Assembly: GCA_001689415.1 (NCBI GenBank)
Contig: LUJM01000074.1
Coordinates: 4,511-17,860 of the forward strand
Direction: 5' to 3'
DNA: 13,350 bases
Source: Bacteroidales bacterium M2
Lineage (GTDB): Bacteria; Bacteroidota; Bacteroidia; Bacteroidales; Muribaculaceae
Part shown: piece by piece, positions 6,340 through 13,350 of the stretch
How the letters are laid out: every line of letters starts with the position of its first letter
Position numbering within the stretch: position 1 is the stretch's first letter
Notes under the pieces: model-generated
What the model was told of the DNA's origin: nothing
Databases searched by the model: none
What the model saw: only the letters and a program-made list of their open reading frames with translations
Translations under genes and position numbers: made by a program

Positions 6340-7119
6340 ATGACTACTGAAGAAATTATCCAACCTCAGAATAAGGTTTACTCGCGCCCGAGGCTTCTCG
6401 ACGAGCGCGACACCCACTACTGCCCGGGCTGCAGCCACGGCGTGGTGCACAAAATCATCGCCGAGCTGCTCGACGAAATGGGACTCGAGAACAAGACCGT
6501 GGGCGTTGCTCCGGTCGGTTGCGCCGTGTTCGCCTACAACTACATCGACGTCGACTGGGTCGAGGCAGCCCACGGACGCGCTCCCGCCGTTGCCACCGCC
6601 GCCAGCCGCCTGAATCCGCAGAACCTGGTGTTCACCTATCAGGGCGACGGCGACCTCGCAGCCATCGGCACTGCCGAAACCATCCATGCGGCGAACCGCG
6701 GCGAGAACATCGCCATGATATTCATAAACAACGGAATCTACGGCATGACCGGTGGCCAGATGGCACCCACCACACTGCTGGGCATGAAAACGGCCACCAC
6801 ACCATATGGCCGCACCGCCGAGCTAAACGGCTATCCGCTGCCTATCTCCAATATTCTGGCGACACTCGACGGCACCTGCTATGTGACACGCCAGGCCGTG
6901 CACACACCCGCAGCAGTGCGCAAAACAAAGGCCGCCATCAAAAAAGCATTCGAGAACGCTCTGGCAAAACGGGGAACCTCGGTGGTGGAAGTGGTTTCCA
7001 CCTGCAACTCCGGATGGAAACTCAGCCCCGCCAAGAGCAACGAATGGATGGTGGAGCACATGTTCGAGAAATATCCTCTGGGCGACCTCAAGACTCCCTC
7101 CGAAGAACCTAAAAACTGA
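6340..7119 (+). CDS. 2-oxoacid:ferredoxin oxidoreductase, beta subunit (TPP-binding)
   Basis: The 259-residue product begins MTTEEIIQPQN and has HYCPGCSHGVVH (26-37) and the thiamine-diphosphate/Mg motif, GDGD at 102-105 with NN at 130-131. APVGCAVFAYNY and YGMTGGQMAPTT are further beta-subunit signatures. This subunit binds TPP and forms the active site with the alpha subunit; the cysteines of CPGC are of the kind that ligate a proximal [4Fe-4S] cluster in this family. Nine codons earlier in frame a TTG (6313) would overlap the alpha stop; ATG 6340 is preferred because family members start with a similar M-T-x-E/D-x-I. The gamma gene follows after 5 bases, indicating one transcript. Confidence 0.94.
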   Translation: MTTEEIIQPQNKVYSRPRLLDERDTHYCPGCSHGVVHKIIAELLDEMGLENKTVGVAPVGCAVFAYNYIDVDWVEAAHGRAPAVATAASRLNPQNLVFTYQGDGDLAAIGTAETIHAANRGENIAMIFINNGIYGMTGGQMAPTTLLGMKTATTPYGRTAELNGYPLPISNILATLDGTCYVTRQAVHTPAAVRKTKAAIKKAFENALAKRGTSVVEVVSTCNSGWKLSPAKSNEWMVEHMFEKYPLGDLKTPSEEPKN

Positions 7120-7124
7120 ACACC

Positions 7125-7661
7125 ATGAAAGAAGAAATAGTAATCGCAGGCTTCGGCGGGCAGGGTGTGCTCTCCATGGGTAAGATTCTGGCATACGCCG
7201 GCCTTATGGATGGCAAGGAAGTGACCTGGATGCCATCCTATGGCCCCGAGCAGCGAGGCGGAACGGCCAACGTGACAGTTATCGTATCCGACAATGCCAT
7301 CAGCAGCCCCGTACTCGACACTTTCGACACCGCCGTGGTGCTGAACCAGCAGAGCCTCGACAAATTCGAGAGCAAGGTGAAACCCGGCGGCACTCTCATC
7401 TACGACCCCTCGGGCATTCATCGCCTGCCTTCGCGCACCGACATCCGCGTGATTCCTGTCGATGCAATCACCGCATCCATCGAACTCAAGAACTCCAAGA
7501 CCTACAATATGGTCCTTCTCGGTGCTCTTCTCAAGTGCCGGCCGATTGTAGGCATCGACGCCGTAATCCGCGGCTTGCGCAAAACCCTTCCCGAACGCCA
7601 TCACCATCTCATCCCTCTCAACGAAGAAGCTCTAAGGAAGGGTATGTCGCTGGTCGACTGA
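7125..7661 (+). CDS. 2-oxoacid:ferredoxin oxidoreductase, gamma subunit
   Basis: The 178-residue product starts MKEEIVIAGFGGQGVLSMGK, the FGGQG signature of the gamma domain, followed by SYGPEQRGGTANVTVIVSD, also typical. In known family structures this domain binds CoA and contacts the other subunits. Length matches the usual 175-190 residues. It is fourth in the order delta-alpha-beta-gamma and completes the four-subunit enzyme. In an anaerobic Bacteroidales such an enzyme would supply or consume reduced ferredoxin while linking acyl-CoA to 2-oxoacids for amino-acid synthesis. The next gene begins 23 bases after its stop, without a visible promoter or terminator. Confidence 0.93.
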   Translation: MKEEIVIAGFGGQGVLSMGKILAYAGLMDGKEVTWMPSYGPEQRGGTANVTVIVSDNAISSPVLDTFDTAVVLNQQSLDKFESKVKPGGTLIYDPSGIHRLPSRTDIRVIPVDAITASIELKNSKTYNMVLLGALLKCRPIVGIDAVIRGLRKTLPERHHHLIPLNEEALRKGMSLVD

Positions 7662-7684
7662 GATATTCCTGACCACGCGTATCG

Positions 7685-8419
7685 ATGACCGACCGCACGG
7701 CACGGCGACTCGCAATATGCATAGTGGCAGCCACGGGATTGTTCGTGGCTGCCTTTGCTGTATTCAGACTTGCCAGCCGGCGTGAGCCGCATGTCGAGGT
7801 GGACCGGACTCTCTATCCCGTGGCGGGGCTGGACATCTCGGCTCACAACGGGTTTGTGGACTTCGACAGCGCCGCCGCCGCAGGCATTGATTTCGTGTAT
7901 CTGAAAGCCAGCGAAGGCAACACATTCCGCGACACCACTTTCCGAAGCAATTGCCGGCGTGCCCGACAGGCCGGCATGGCCGTGGGCGCCTATCACTTCT
8001 TCCGCTTCGACTGCGACGGGCGCCGCCAGGCCATGAACCTGCTTGCCGCCACAGACTCGTGCCGGCTTACATTGCCGCTGGTAATCGACATCGAAGAGTG
8101 GGGAAACCCTGTGGAGGTGGCCACCGACGTTGTCATCGGCCGCCTGCAGACCATGGAAGCCATGCTCCGCGGCGCCGGCCACCGCGTGATGTTCTACACC
8201 AATAAGAACGGCTACTGGCGCTTCGTGCGTCCGGCGTTCCCCGAGCCTCCACATCCTCTGTTGTGGATATGCTCCTTCACCGACCCTCCTCTGGCAGGAG
8301 GAAACTGGGCGCTGTGGCAGCACAGCCATCGGGGACGCGTGCCGGGGGTGCCGTCCGCTGCCGATCTGAACACCTTCAACGGTTCCTATGCCGAATTCCT
8401 CGAATTCCTGAATCACTGA
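7685..8419 (+). CDS. GH25-family muramidase (lysozyme), membrane-anchored
   Basis: The 244-residue product has an N-terminal membrane segment (about residues 9-30, uncleaved-anchor type with Arg before it) and then a GH25 domain. Seen: GLDISAHNG (48-56) with Asp50, YLKASEGNTFRD (72-83), GAYHFFRF (101-108), the acidic pair in VIDIEEWG (Asp135, Glu137) matching the GH25 DxE, and the closing WQHSHRGRVPGV and DLNTFNG. GH25 enzymes cut the beta-1,4 bond between N-acetylmuramic acid and N-acetylglucosamine in peptidoglycan. The anchor suggests it works in the periplasm from the inner membrane, or that the segment is a signal peptide. It lies 23 bases after the oxidoreductase operon and 48 before an exported propeller gene, leading to an amidase: two peptidoglycan-cutting activities in one group. 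No lipobox is seen. Confidence 0.9.
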   Translation: MTDRTARRLAICIVAATGLFVAAFAVFRLASRREPHVEVDRTLYPVAGLDISAHNGFVDFDSAAAAGIDFVYLKASEGNTFRDTTFRSNCRRARQAGMAVGAYHFFRFDCDGRRQAMNLLAATDSCRLTLPLVIDIEEWGNPVEVATDVVIGRLQTMEAMLRGAGHRVMFYTNKNGYWRFVRPAFPEPPHPLLWICSFTDPPLAGGNWALWQHSHRGRVPGVPSAADLNTFNGSYAEFLEFLNH

Positions 8420-8467
8420 ACCTGACAACCCGCAATTTCATAAAACTTCTAAACAACAACTGATTCC

Positions 8468-9376
8468 ATGAAAAAACTTATTCTGAGCACCCTGGCTGTG
8501 CTCGCCGCAATGGGCTTGCATGCCCAGCTGCTGAAGGTGGAATCGATGGAACGCGTCCGCCTGCCGCAAGGCGTCCGCGCCGAGCAGGCAATACTCAGCC
8601 CCGACGGTAATTCCATCGCCCTCTCCGACCTCGACGGCAGTCTCAAGGTTGTGGACCGCCGCAGCGGCACAGCCCGCACAATTTCCCGCACAGGCTCTAT
8701 GATGGATCTCGCCTTCACCGCCGACGGCATCGTATTCCGCGAAGCCTCCACCGACGGGCAGCGCCGCCGCCATGTGGCCGTGAAATCCTACCGCCTTTCC
8801 GACGGCCGCACCACCGAACTGGTGGCTCCCTCGCGAAATCTCCAGACCGTGGCCGTAGGCTCCGATGGCTCCGTACTGGCTGTGGAATCCGGCCGCATGT
8901 ATGCCGCCGGCAACGCAGTGTCGGCTGAAGCCGTACGCCCGGTTCCGAGCATCGATCACGGACTTCTGTATCTCAACTACGGCAGCACGCGCACAGCTGT
9001 GTGCCCGCTCGGCACCGACGGCATGAGCTATCTGTGGCCATCGGTTTCGCCGGACGGCAACAGCCTGCTGTTCTTCGCCGCCGGATACGGAACCTATACC
9101 TGCAGTCTCGACGGCAGCAACCTCAGGCATCTGGGATGGCTTTACGCCCCCGTATGGTACGACAACAGCACTGTGGTGGGCATGCGCACCGCCAACAACG
9201 GCGTTGTCACCACCGAGGGCCACATCATCGCCACGGCAGCCGACGGTTCCGCCAGCCAGACACTTACCGAAGACAATCTCATCGCCGTGCTGCCATCGGC
9301 CACTCCCGGGCAGATTTCCTTCACCACGACAGAGGGCGAAATGTATATCATGAACGTTAAAAGCATAGCCCGATGA
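8468..9376 (+). CDS. Exported beta-propeller (PD40/TolB-like) protein
   Basis: The 302-residue product begins with a clear signal peptide, MKKLILSTLAVLAAMGLHAQ, probably cut after HA. The body is a set of repeated strands with WD40-like/PD40 turns: ILSPDGNSIALSD, LAFTADGIVF, VAVGSDGSVLAVES, WPSVSPDGNSLLFF and YTCSLDGSNLRHLGW. This is the pattern of the TolB-type beta-propeller. I see no catalytic motif, so a binding or scaffold role is likely. Its TGA overlaps the ATG of the amidase gene by 4 bases (ATGA, 9373-9376), pointing to coupled translation and a functional link. No promoter of the TAnnTTTG type is seen in the 48 bases upstream. The partner and ligand are unknown. Confidence 0.85.
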   Translation: MKKLILSTLAVLAAMGLHAQLLKVESMERVRLPQGVRAEQAILSPDGNSIALSDLDGSLKVVDRRSGTARTISRTGSMMDLAFTADGIVFREASTDGQRRRHVAVKSYRLSDGRTTELVAPSRNLQTVAVGSDGSVLAVESGRMYAAGNAVSAEAVRPVPSIDHGLLYLNYGSTRTAVCPLGTDGMSYLWPSVSPDGNSLLFFAAGYGTYTCSLDGSNLRHLGWLYAPVWYDNSTVVGMRTANNGVVTTEGHIIATAADGSASQTLTEDNLIAVLPSATPGQISFTTTEGEMYIMNVKSIAR

Positions 9377-12300
9377 AAACACTCCGACTCTTTCTTGCGG
9401 GCGCTGCAGCCCTGATGTGCGCCGCCACAGCATCTTCCGCACCCATCAATCCCGCCGAGACCGACATCGAGACCCTGCGCATCTACATCAATCCCGGCCA
9501 CGGATCGTGGACCGGCGGCGACCGCGCTCTGCCTACCATCAAGCACGGCCCGTATAATTCGACTGCGCCCGACACCACCGGATTCTTCGAAAGCAACACG
9601 AATCTCTGGAAATGCCTCAGTATGGTAGACAAACTGCGCGAATACGGACTCAAATTCGACGGCACCCTCAACCAGGTCAATCCCAACCCGGCACGTCGCG
9701 GCCCGGCGCTCGACATGCGCAACAACATCGTGATGAGCCACGTGAAACTCGGCCCGTATCCCGTAGGTTCGGGCGATGCCCACGCCTACAACCGCGACCT
9801 TTACGAGATTGCCTGCGAGGTGGAACGCAACAACTTCGACTTCTTCATTTCTGTGCACTCCAACGCCCACACCGACGGCTCCAACACCAACTACCCCGCA
9901 CTGTTCGTGCGCGGTGAGAACCGTACGGCTTCGGTCGAAGGTTCCGACGATGCCTGCCGCGTGTTCTGGCCGTTCGCATTCCAGGACGAACACCAGACTT
10001 GGAGCACCTACTCCATGACCAATCCTGCCCTCTACTACGACATCGACTTCCAGCATGGCGACTACGCCATAAACAACATCGACGGCAAGCAGTACAAGGG
10101 CTACTACGGTGTTCTGCGCCACGGCGTAATCGGCTTCCTGTGCGAAGGATACTTCCACACCTACCAGCCGGCACGCCACCGCGCCATGAACATGGACGTG
10201 TGCCGCCACGAAGGCATCGGCTATGCCCATGGCCTGGCGGCAATCTTCGGCATTCCCACCGAAAGCTACGGCGAGCTGTACGGTATCGTGCGCGACCGCC
10301 ACGAACGCTTCCGCCATACCTATTACAACTGCTCGGCTTCGTCGTATGACGCCATGAAGCCCATCAACAACGCCGAGGTCGTTCTCTACAAGGGTGGGCA
10401 GGAAATCAGCCGATACACCACCGACGACGAGTTCAACGGCGCTTTCGTGTTCACCGGTCTCGAACCAGGCAACGACTACACCGTGGCCGTGACTGCTCCG
10501 GGCTACAAACCCGCCCACGAGGATTTCTGCGGTCCTTTCACTGTGGAAGCGTCCAAGACCACCTATCCGCGCGTGTATCTCGAAAGCGAGGACTATGTGC
10601 CGCCGGCTGTCAGCTACTCCGACTATCCCGATGAGGCCGCCGGTGCCGATGGCATCCTGGCCGCACCTTCCTATGCTTTCAAGCGCGTGTTCACCGACAA
10701 GACCATAACCGCACTCAAGGACAAGACCGTGCGCCGCCTCATCGTGCGCGACCGCTACATCTACGTTCTGGCTCTCGATGCAGAGAACAACCCCACCGTA
10801 GTGGTGCTCAACTCCGACAACCTCTCGCAGATAGCCCAGGTATCGACCGAAGGCTGCGAAGGCACCGAATATGCCCTCAGCGACATCCAGGTGACCAGCG
10901 ACGGCCAGCTGATAGGCTGCTCCATGGAGCTCTGCCACCTCACCGATGAGGAAGTAGAGGAGGGCGAGGAACGCGGCGTATGCAACATCTACCGCTGGAC
11001 CAACGACGACAACGGCGTTCCCTCCGGTGCTCCGCGCATCTGGTTCACCACAATGATGACCGGCAACCTCTTCAAGGCATGGACCGGCCAGAGCATGGCC
11101 TACACTGGCACCCTCCAGGAAGGACGCATGCTGCTGTCATCAGCCTCGTGTTACTACAACCGCAAGATATTCTTCACTATAATCGACATCGTCGACGGTG
11201 CCAAATCTTCCGAAGGCTACTCCAACAAGAGCGATGTCTGCGATTATTTCAACGTCGACGACCTGCAGGATTTCACCTTCACCATCTCGCCGCTTAGCTC
11301 GCAGAGCTTCATCGCCAACAGCACCCATGCCCTTGCCCGCCAGTACACCATCAACGACATGGCTCTGGAGACCGAACTCTCCGAAGCCATGAGCCCCAAG
11401 GCCTCCGGTCAGGCCGGATTCTTCCGCTTCGCCGGCCATTCCATGATGGTTGCCCCCGCTGTCGACGCCGACAGCAAGAACATCGGTCTGCGCCTGCTCG
11501 ACATAACCGACGGCCTGGACAAAGCCCGTCTTGTGGAGACCACCAACACCGAGCTTAAGGCTTCCGAGGGAATCGCTGCCGCAGCGGGACGCACCGAGGT
11601 GGTACGCGACGAGGAAGACCGCGTCACAGCCGCCTACATGCATCTCTATATCCTGCGTCCGGGCGGCAAAATAACCCGCATGACCACCAAGGGTGTGGAA
11701 CAGCCCGTGGAAATACCCGCCTATGCATACAATCCCTCAATCGGCGAATTGTCCGGAGCGAACGGCTATAATATTTCCTTCAGCCTCACCGATGCCGCCG
11801 ACGTGTTCCTGCGCCTGCGCGACAAGACCGCCGGCACCGTGGTCGACCTTGATGCCGTTAGCCTCGAGAAGGGCGAAAACAGCCTGCCTGTATACTCCAA
11901 CAATATCCCCGAAGGTGAATATGAAGTCGATATCGTTGTCGACAACAAGGCTGTTGCTGGTGTTAAGGAGCTGTTCCGTAACGAAATAGAAAGCTCTGGT
12001 GTGGCTGTGGACTGCAATCCCGCCTCACCGTTCTTCGGCAACGCATACTTCACCATCAAGGCCGGTGAACGCGGCGTGATGCAGTACGACCCCATGTTCA
12101 CTCCCGCCACCGAAGCTCCCTACCAGAGCGGAGGATGGGACCTCAGCATCGGCGGCTCCTGCTTCCGTGCCAGCACATTGGCCGACGGCACACTGCTGGT
12201 ATCCGACTTCGGCGACAAGCAGGGCGGCATATACGTAATCGACCCCGCCAACCCCTCCACACCCCGCTATTCGATGTTCGAAGGAACACAGAATCCTGCC

Positions 12301-13098
12301 AGCGGTGAATGGACCAACGCACAGGGGCAGGTTATCGGCGGCTCCACCTCCGACATGTGCGCCTTGGGTAGCGGAGAGAACCAGGTTCTCTACTCCTTCC
12401 AGGAGGACTATCCCTCCGACTACTCGCTCAGCATGGTAAGCTACAACATCGGCACCGCGCACACCATCTCCACAGTACCCGATGCCACGTATCCCGAGCT
12501 GAGCCGCTATCTGCTCAACGGCAACGTAAACGTCGTAGCCCGTCCGCAGGCATTGTTCCTGAGCCAGACCCGCGGCAGCGGCAACAACACCGCCAATGTT
12601 CCCGTGGTGCTCATCGCCGACTACGACCAGAACATTCTCTTCAACTCCGGTAACGACTGGGAGACCCTCGGCGGCGGCGACGGCGCTCTGGCTGTCAATG
12701 CCGACGCCACACTGATGGCCGTTACCGACGTGGCGCAGAATGTGCATATCATGCGACTGAACTGGGAGGCCGGTTTCAAAGCCGAACACATCTATTCCTT
12801 CCCACTGGGCTCCGACACCAACACCTACCAGATGGCATTCGACCCCGCCGGTCGTCTGTTCGTGGCCAACCGCGCCTTCACGGCAGCGTATGCCGTGCCT
12901 CAGCCCGAAAGCCAGGCCATAACCGAAACCGGACTCACTTTCAAAGCCGTATCTGGCGTCGAGGACATCACCGTTGATACCGACAACAGCGTTGTGGAAT
13001 ACTACAACCTCCAAGGCATCCGCATGGATAGCGACAACCTTGCCCCCGGCATATACATCCGCCGCCAGGGCGACACAGTCACCAAAGTGAGAATTTAA
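9373..13098 (+). CDS. Exported multidomain N-acetylmuramoyl-L-alanine amidase with propeller regions and C-terminal sorting-like domain
   Basis: The 1241-residue product has a signal peptide (about 1-23, ASSA end) and then an Amidase_3-type zinc amidase (about 34-293). His43 in INPGHGSW, Glu73 in FFESN and His162 in FISVHSNAH fit the zinc ligands, and Glu258 in GFLCEGYF fits the catalytic glutamate. Such enzymes cut the bond between N-acetylmuramic acid and the stem peptide. After it come a carboxypeptidase-regulatory-like sandwich (about 330-405), a first propeller-like region (about 425-790; ALSDIQVTSDGQLIG, CNIYRWTNDD), a FlgD-Ig-like segment (about 795-870; ISFSLTDAADVFLRLRD), a second propeller-like region (about 876-1195), and a tail at 1211-1241 with YNL-x-G-x7-L-x2-G-x-YI-x8-KV-x-I like type IX sorting domains. 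Far longer than ordinary cell-division amidases, it is probably exported and perhaps surface-displayed. Domains after residue 400 are inferred from pattern only. A strong terminator follows at 13139. Confidence 0.9.
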   Translation: MKTLRLFLAGAAALMCAATASSAPINPAETDIETLRIYINPGHGSWTGGDRALPTIKHGPYNSTAPDTTGFFESNTNLWKCLSMVDKLREYGLKFDGTLNQVNPNPARRGPALDMRNNIVMSHVKLGPYPVGSGDAHAYNRDLYEIACEVERNNFDFFISVHSNAHTDGSNTNYPALFVRGENRTASVEGSDDACRVFWPFAFQDEHQTWSTYSMTNPALYYDIDFQHGDYAINNIDGKQYKGYYGVLRHGVIGFLCEGYFHTYQPARHRAMNMDVCRHEGIGYAHGLAAIFGIPTESYGELYGIVRDRHERFRHTYYNCSASSYDAMKPINNAEVVLYKGGQEISRYTTDDEFNGAFVFTGLEPGNDYTVAVTAPGYKPAHEDFCGPFTVEASKTTYPRVYLESEDYVPPAVSYSDYPDEAAGADGILAAPSYAFKRVFTDKTITALKDKTVRRLIVRDRYIYVLALDAENNPTVVVLNSDNLSQIAQVSTEGCEGTEYALSDIQVTSDGQLIGCSMELCHLTDEEVEEGEERGVCNIYRWTNDDNGVPSGAPRIWFTTMMTGNLFKAWTGQSMAYTGTLQEGRMLLSSASCYYNRKIFFTIIDIVDGAKSSEGYSNKSDVCDYFNVDDLQDFTFTISPLSSQSFIANSTHALARQYTINDMALETELSEAMSPKASGQAGFFRFAGHSMMVAPAVDADSKNIGLRLLDITDGLDKARLVETTNTELKASEGIAAAAGRTEVVRDEEDRVTAAYMHLYILRPGGKITRMTTKGVEQPVEIPAYAYNPSIGELSGANGYNISFSLTDAADVFLRLRDKTAGTVVDLDAVSLEKGENSLPVYSNNIPEGEYEVDIVVDNKAVAGVKELFRNEIESSGVAVDCNPASPFFGNAYFTIKAGERGVMQYDPMFTPATEAPYQSGGWDLSIGGSCFRASTLADGTLLVSDFGDKQGGIYVIDPANPSTPRYSMFEGTQNPASGEWTNAQGQVIGGSTSDMCALGSGENQVLYSFQEDYPSDYSLSMVSYNIGTAHTISTVPDATYPELSRYLLNGNVNVVARPQALFLSQTRGSGNNTANVPVVLIADYDQNILFNSGNDWETLGGGDGALAVNADATLMAVTDVAQNVHIMRLNWEAGFKAEHIYSFPLGSDTNTYQMAFDPAGRLFVANRAFTAAYAVPQPESQAITETGLTFKAVSGVEDITVDTDNSVVEYYNLQGIRMDSDNLAPGIYIRRQGDTVTKVRI

Positions 13099-13138
13099 CC
13101 CCGGCCACTCTTACATCTGGAAGAGATTCCATATTAAT

Positions 13139-13186
13139 AACACCACCCCAAAAGTCGACCAGAACTTTTGGGGTGGTGTTTTATTT
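13139..13186 (+). terminator. Rho-independent terminator after the amidase gene
   Basis: A perfect 17-bp inverted repeat pairs AACACCACCCCAAAAGT (13139-13155) with its complement (13164-13180) around an 8-base loop, followed by TTATTT. It lies 40 bases after the amidase stop. The long perfect stem and the A/T-rich flanks on both sides mean it could also stop transcription coming from the other strand. Confidence 0.9.
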
Positions 13187-13204
13187 GGTGCCGCTATATT
13201 CGAT

Positions 13205-13242
13205 ATGGTTTTCAAATGGTTTTCTCCTAAACGGAAAACCAT
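13205..13242. repeat. Nine-base unit ATGGTTTTC in two direct and one inverted copies
   Basis: ATGGTTTTC occurs at 13205-13213 and 13216-13224, and as its reverse complement GAAAACCAT at 13234-13242. The inverted copy can pair with either direct copy (9 bp), giving two mutually exclusive hairpins. No T-run follows, so it is not an ordinary terminator. It may be a protein-binding site or the relic of a mobile element. Confidence 0.6.
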
Positions 13243-13275
13243 GTCTCAATCCTATCTGCCTTACAATCAAAATCA

Positions 13276-13342
13276 TTAGTGTCCACTAAAAAATCAAAAG
13301 AATTCATTGAAATTCAATTTGTTATTATTACTGTCCGCTAAA
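13276..13342. repeat. Direct repeat TTAGTGTCCACTAAA / TTACTGTCCGCTAAA, 52 bp apart
   Basis: The copy at 13276-13290 contains a perfect dyad, TTAGTG-TC-CACTAA. The copy at 13328-13342 differs at two of 15 bases and is followed by T8 at the window end. The stretch between is very AT-rich. Motifs of this kind can be insertion-sequence ends or paired operator sites; no gene follows in the window, so the choice is open. Between 13099 and 13350 I see no coding region. Confidence 0.5.
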
Positions 13343-13350
13343 CTTTTTTT

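Noticed and set aside
7601..8428. 275-codon minus-strand open frame
   Set aside because: Antisense to the GH25 gene, whose conserved Asp50, Asp135 and Glu137 motifs show the plus strand is coding.
8438..9442. 334-codon minus-strand open frame
   Set aside because: Antisense to the exported propeller gene, Gly/Ala/His-rich, no family features.
9142..10938. 598-codon minus-strand open frame opposite the propeller and amidase genes
   Set aside because: It is a shadow of strongly GC3-biased plus-strand genes with clear signal peptides and catalytic motifs; its own translation is low-complexity (Val/Gly/His-rich) and matches no family.
12025..13014. 329-codon minus-strand open frame
   Set aside because: Antisense to the C-terminal part of the amidase; same codon-bias shadow effect, no recognisable motif.
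1..13350. CRISPR array, tRNA or rRNA genes
   Set aside because: No regularly spaced repeats and no RNA gene other than tmRNA were seen; the tRNA-like T-arm at 301-317 belongs to tmRNA.

Overview
The window looks like a stretch of a gut Bacteroidales chromosome, most plausibly of the Muribaculaceae/Bacteroides kind. The evidence is: a tmRNA with the tag GENNYALAA; promoters of the Bacteroidetes form TTTG-N18-20-TAnnTTTG; a PcfK-like conjugative-element protein; a lipobox-TPR-transmembrane-LuxR-type regulator of a kind common in this phylum; a Bacteroides-style four-gene 2-oxoacid:ferredoxin oxidoreductase operon; and two proteins ending in a sorting-domain-like tail. Species cannot be named from the sequence.

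Layout. 1-292 is the 3' part of a plus-strand PcfK-like gene of a conjugative element. It breaks exactly at the 3' end of the tmRNA gene (ssrA, minus strand, 293-690), a classic integration target; the reading frame runs on into tmRNA to a stop at 338. Next, on the minus strand, is a large exported protein of unknown function (828-2900). Diverging from it is a 562-residue lipobox/TPR/one-TM/HTH regulator (3066-4754). The 165-base gap between them holds two facing promoters and candidate operator repeats.

From about 4800 onward everything is on the plus strand and visibly more GC-rich. A strong promoter (4827-4856) precedes the operon for a ferredoxin-like delta subunit, alpha (VorB-like), TPP-binding beta and gamma subunits (4923-7661). 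These form one enzyme that interconverts a 2-oxoacid and its acyl-CoA with ferredoxin. Only 23 bases later begins a cell-wall group: a membrane-anchored GH25 muramidase (7685-8419), an exported beta-propeller protein (8468-9376) and, overlapping it by 4 bases, a 1241-residue exported N-acetylmuramoyl-L-alanine amidase with long propeller/Ig-like regions and the same tail motif as the 690-residue protein (9373-13098). No promoter or terminator is visible inside the plus-strand run, which ends in a perfect 17-bp stem terminator at 13139-13180. The last 170 bases are AT-rich, carry short direct and inverted repeats, and may approach an insertion sequence or a contig edge.

Points most worth a second look: the pcfK/ssrA junction, the muramidase-propeller-amidase group as a possible surface peptidoglycan-attacking module, and the divergent regulator/exported-protein pair with its iterated G-tracts.
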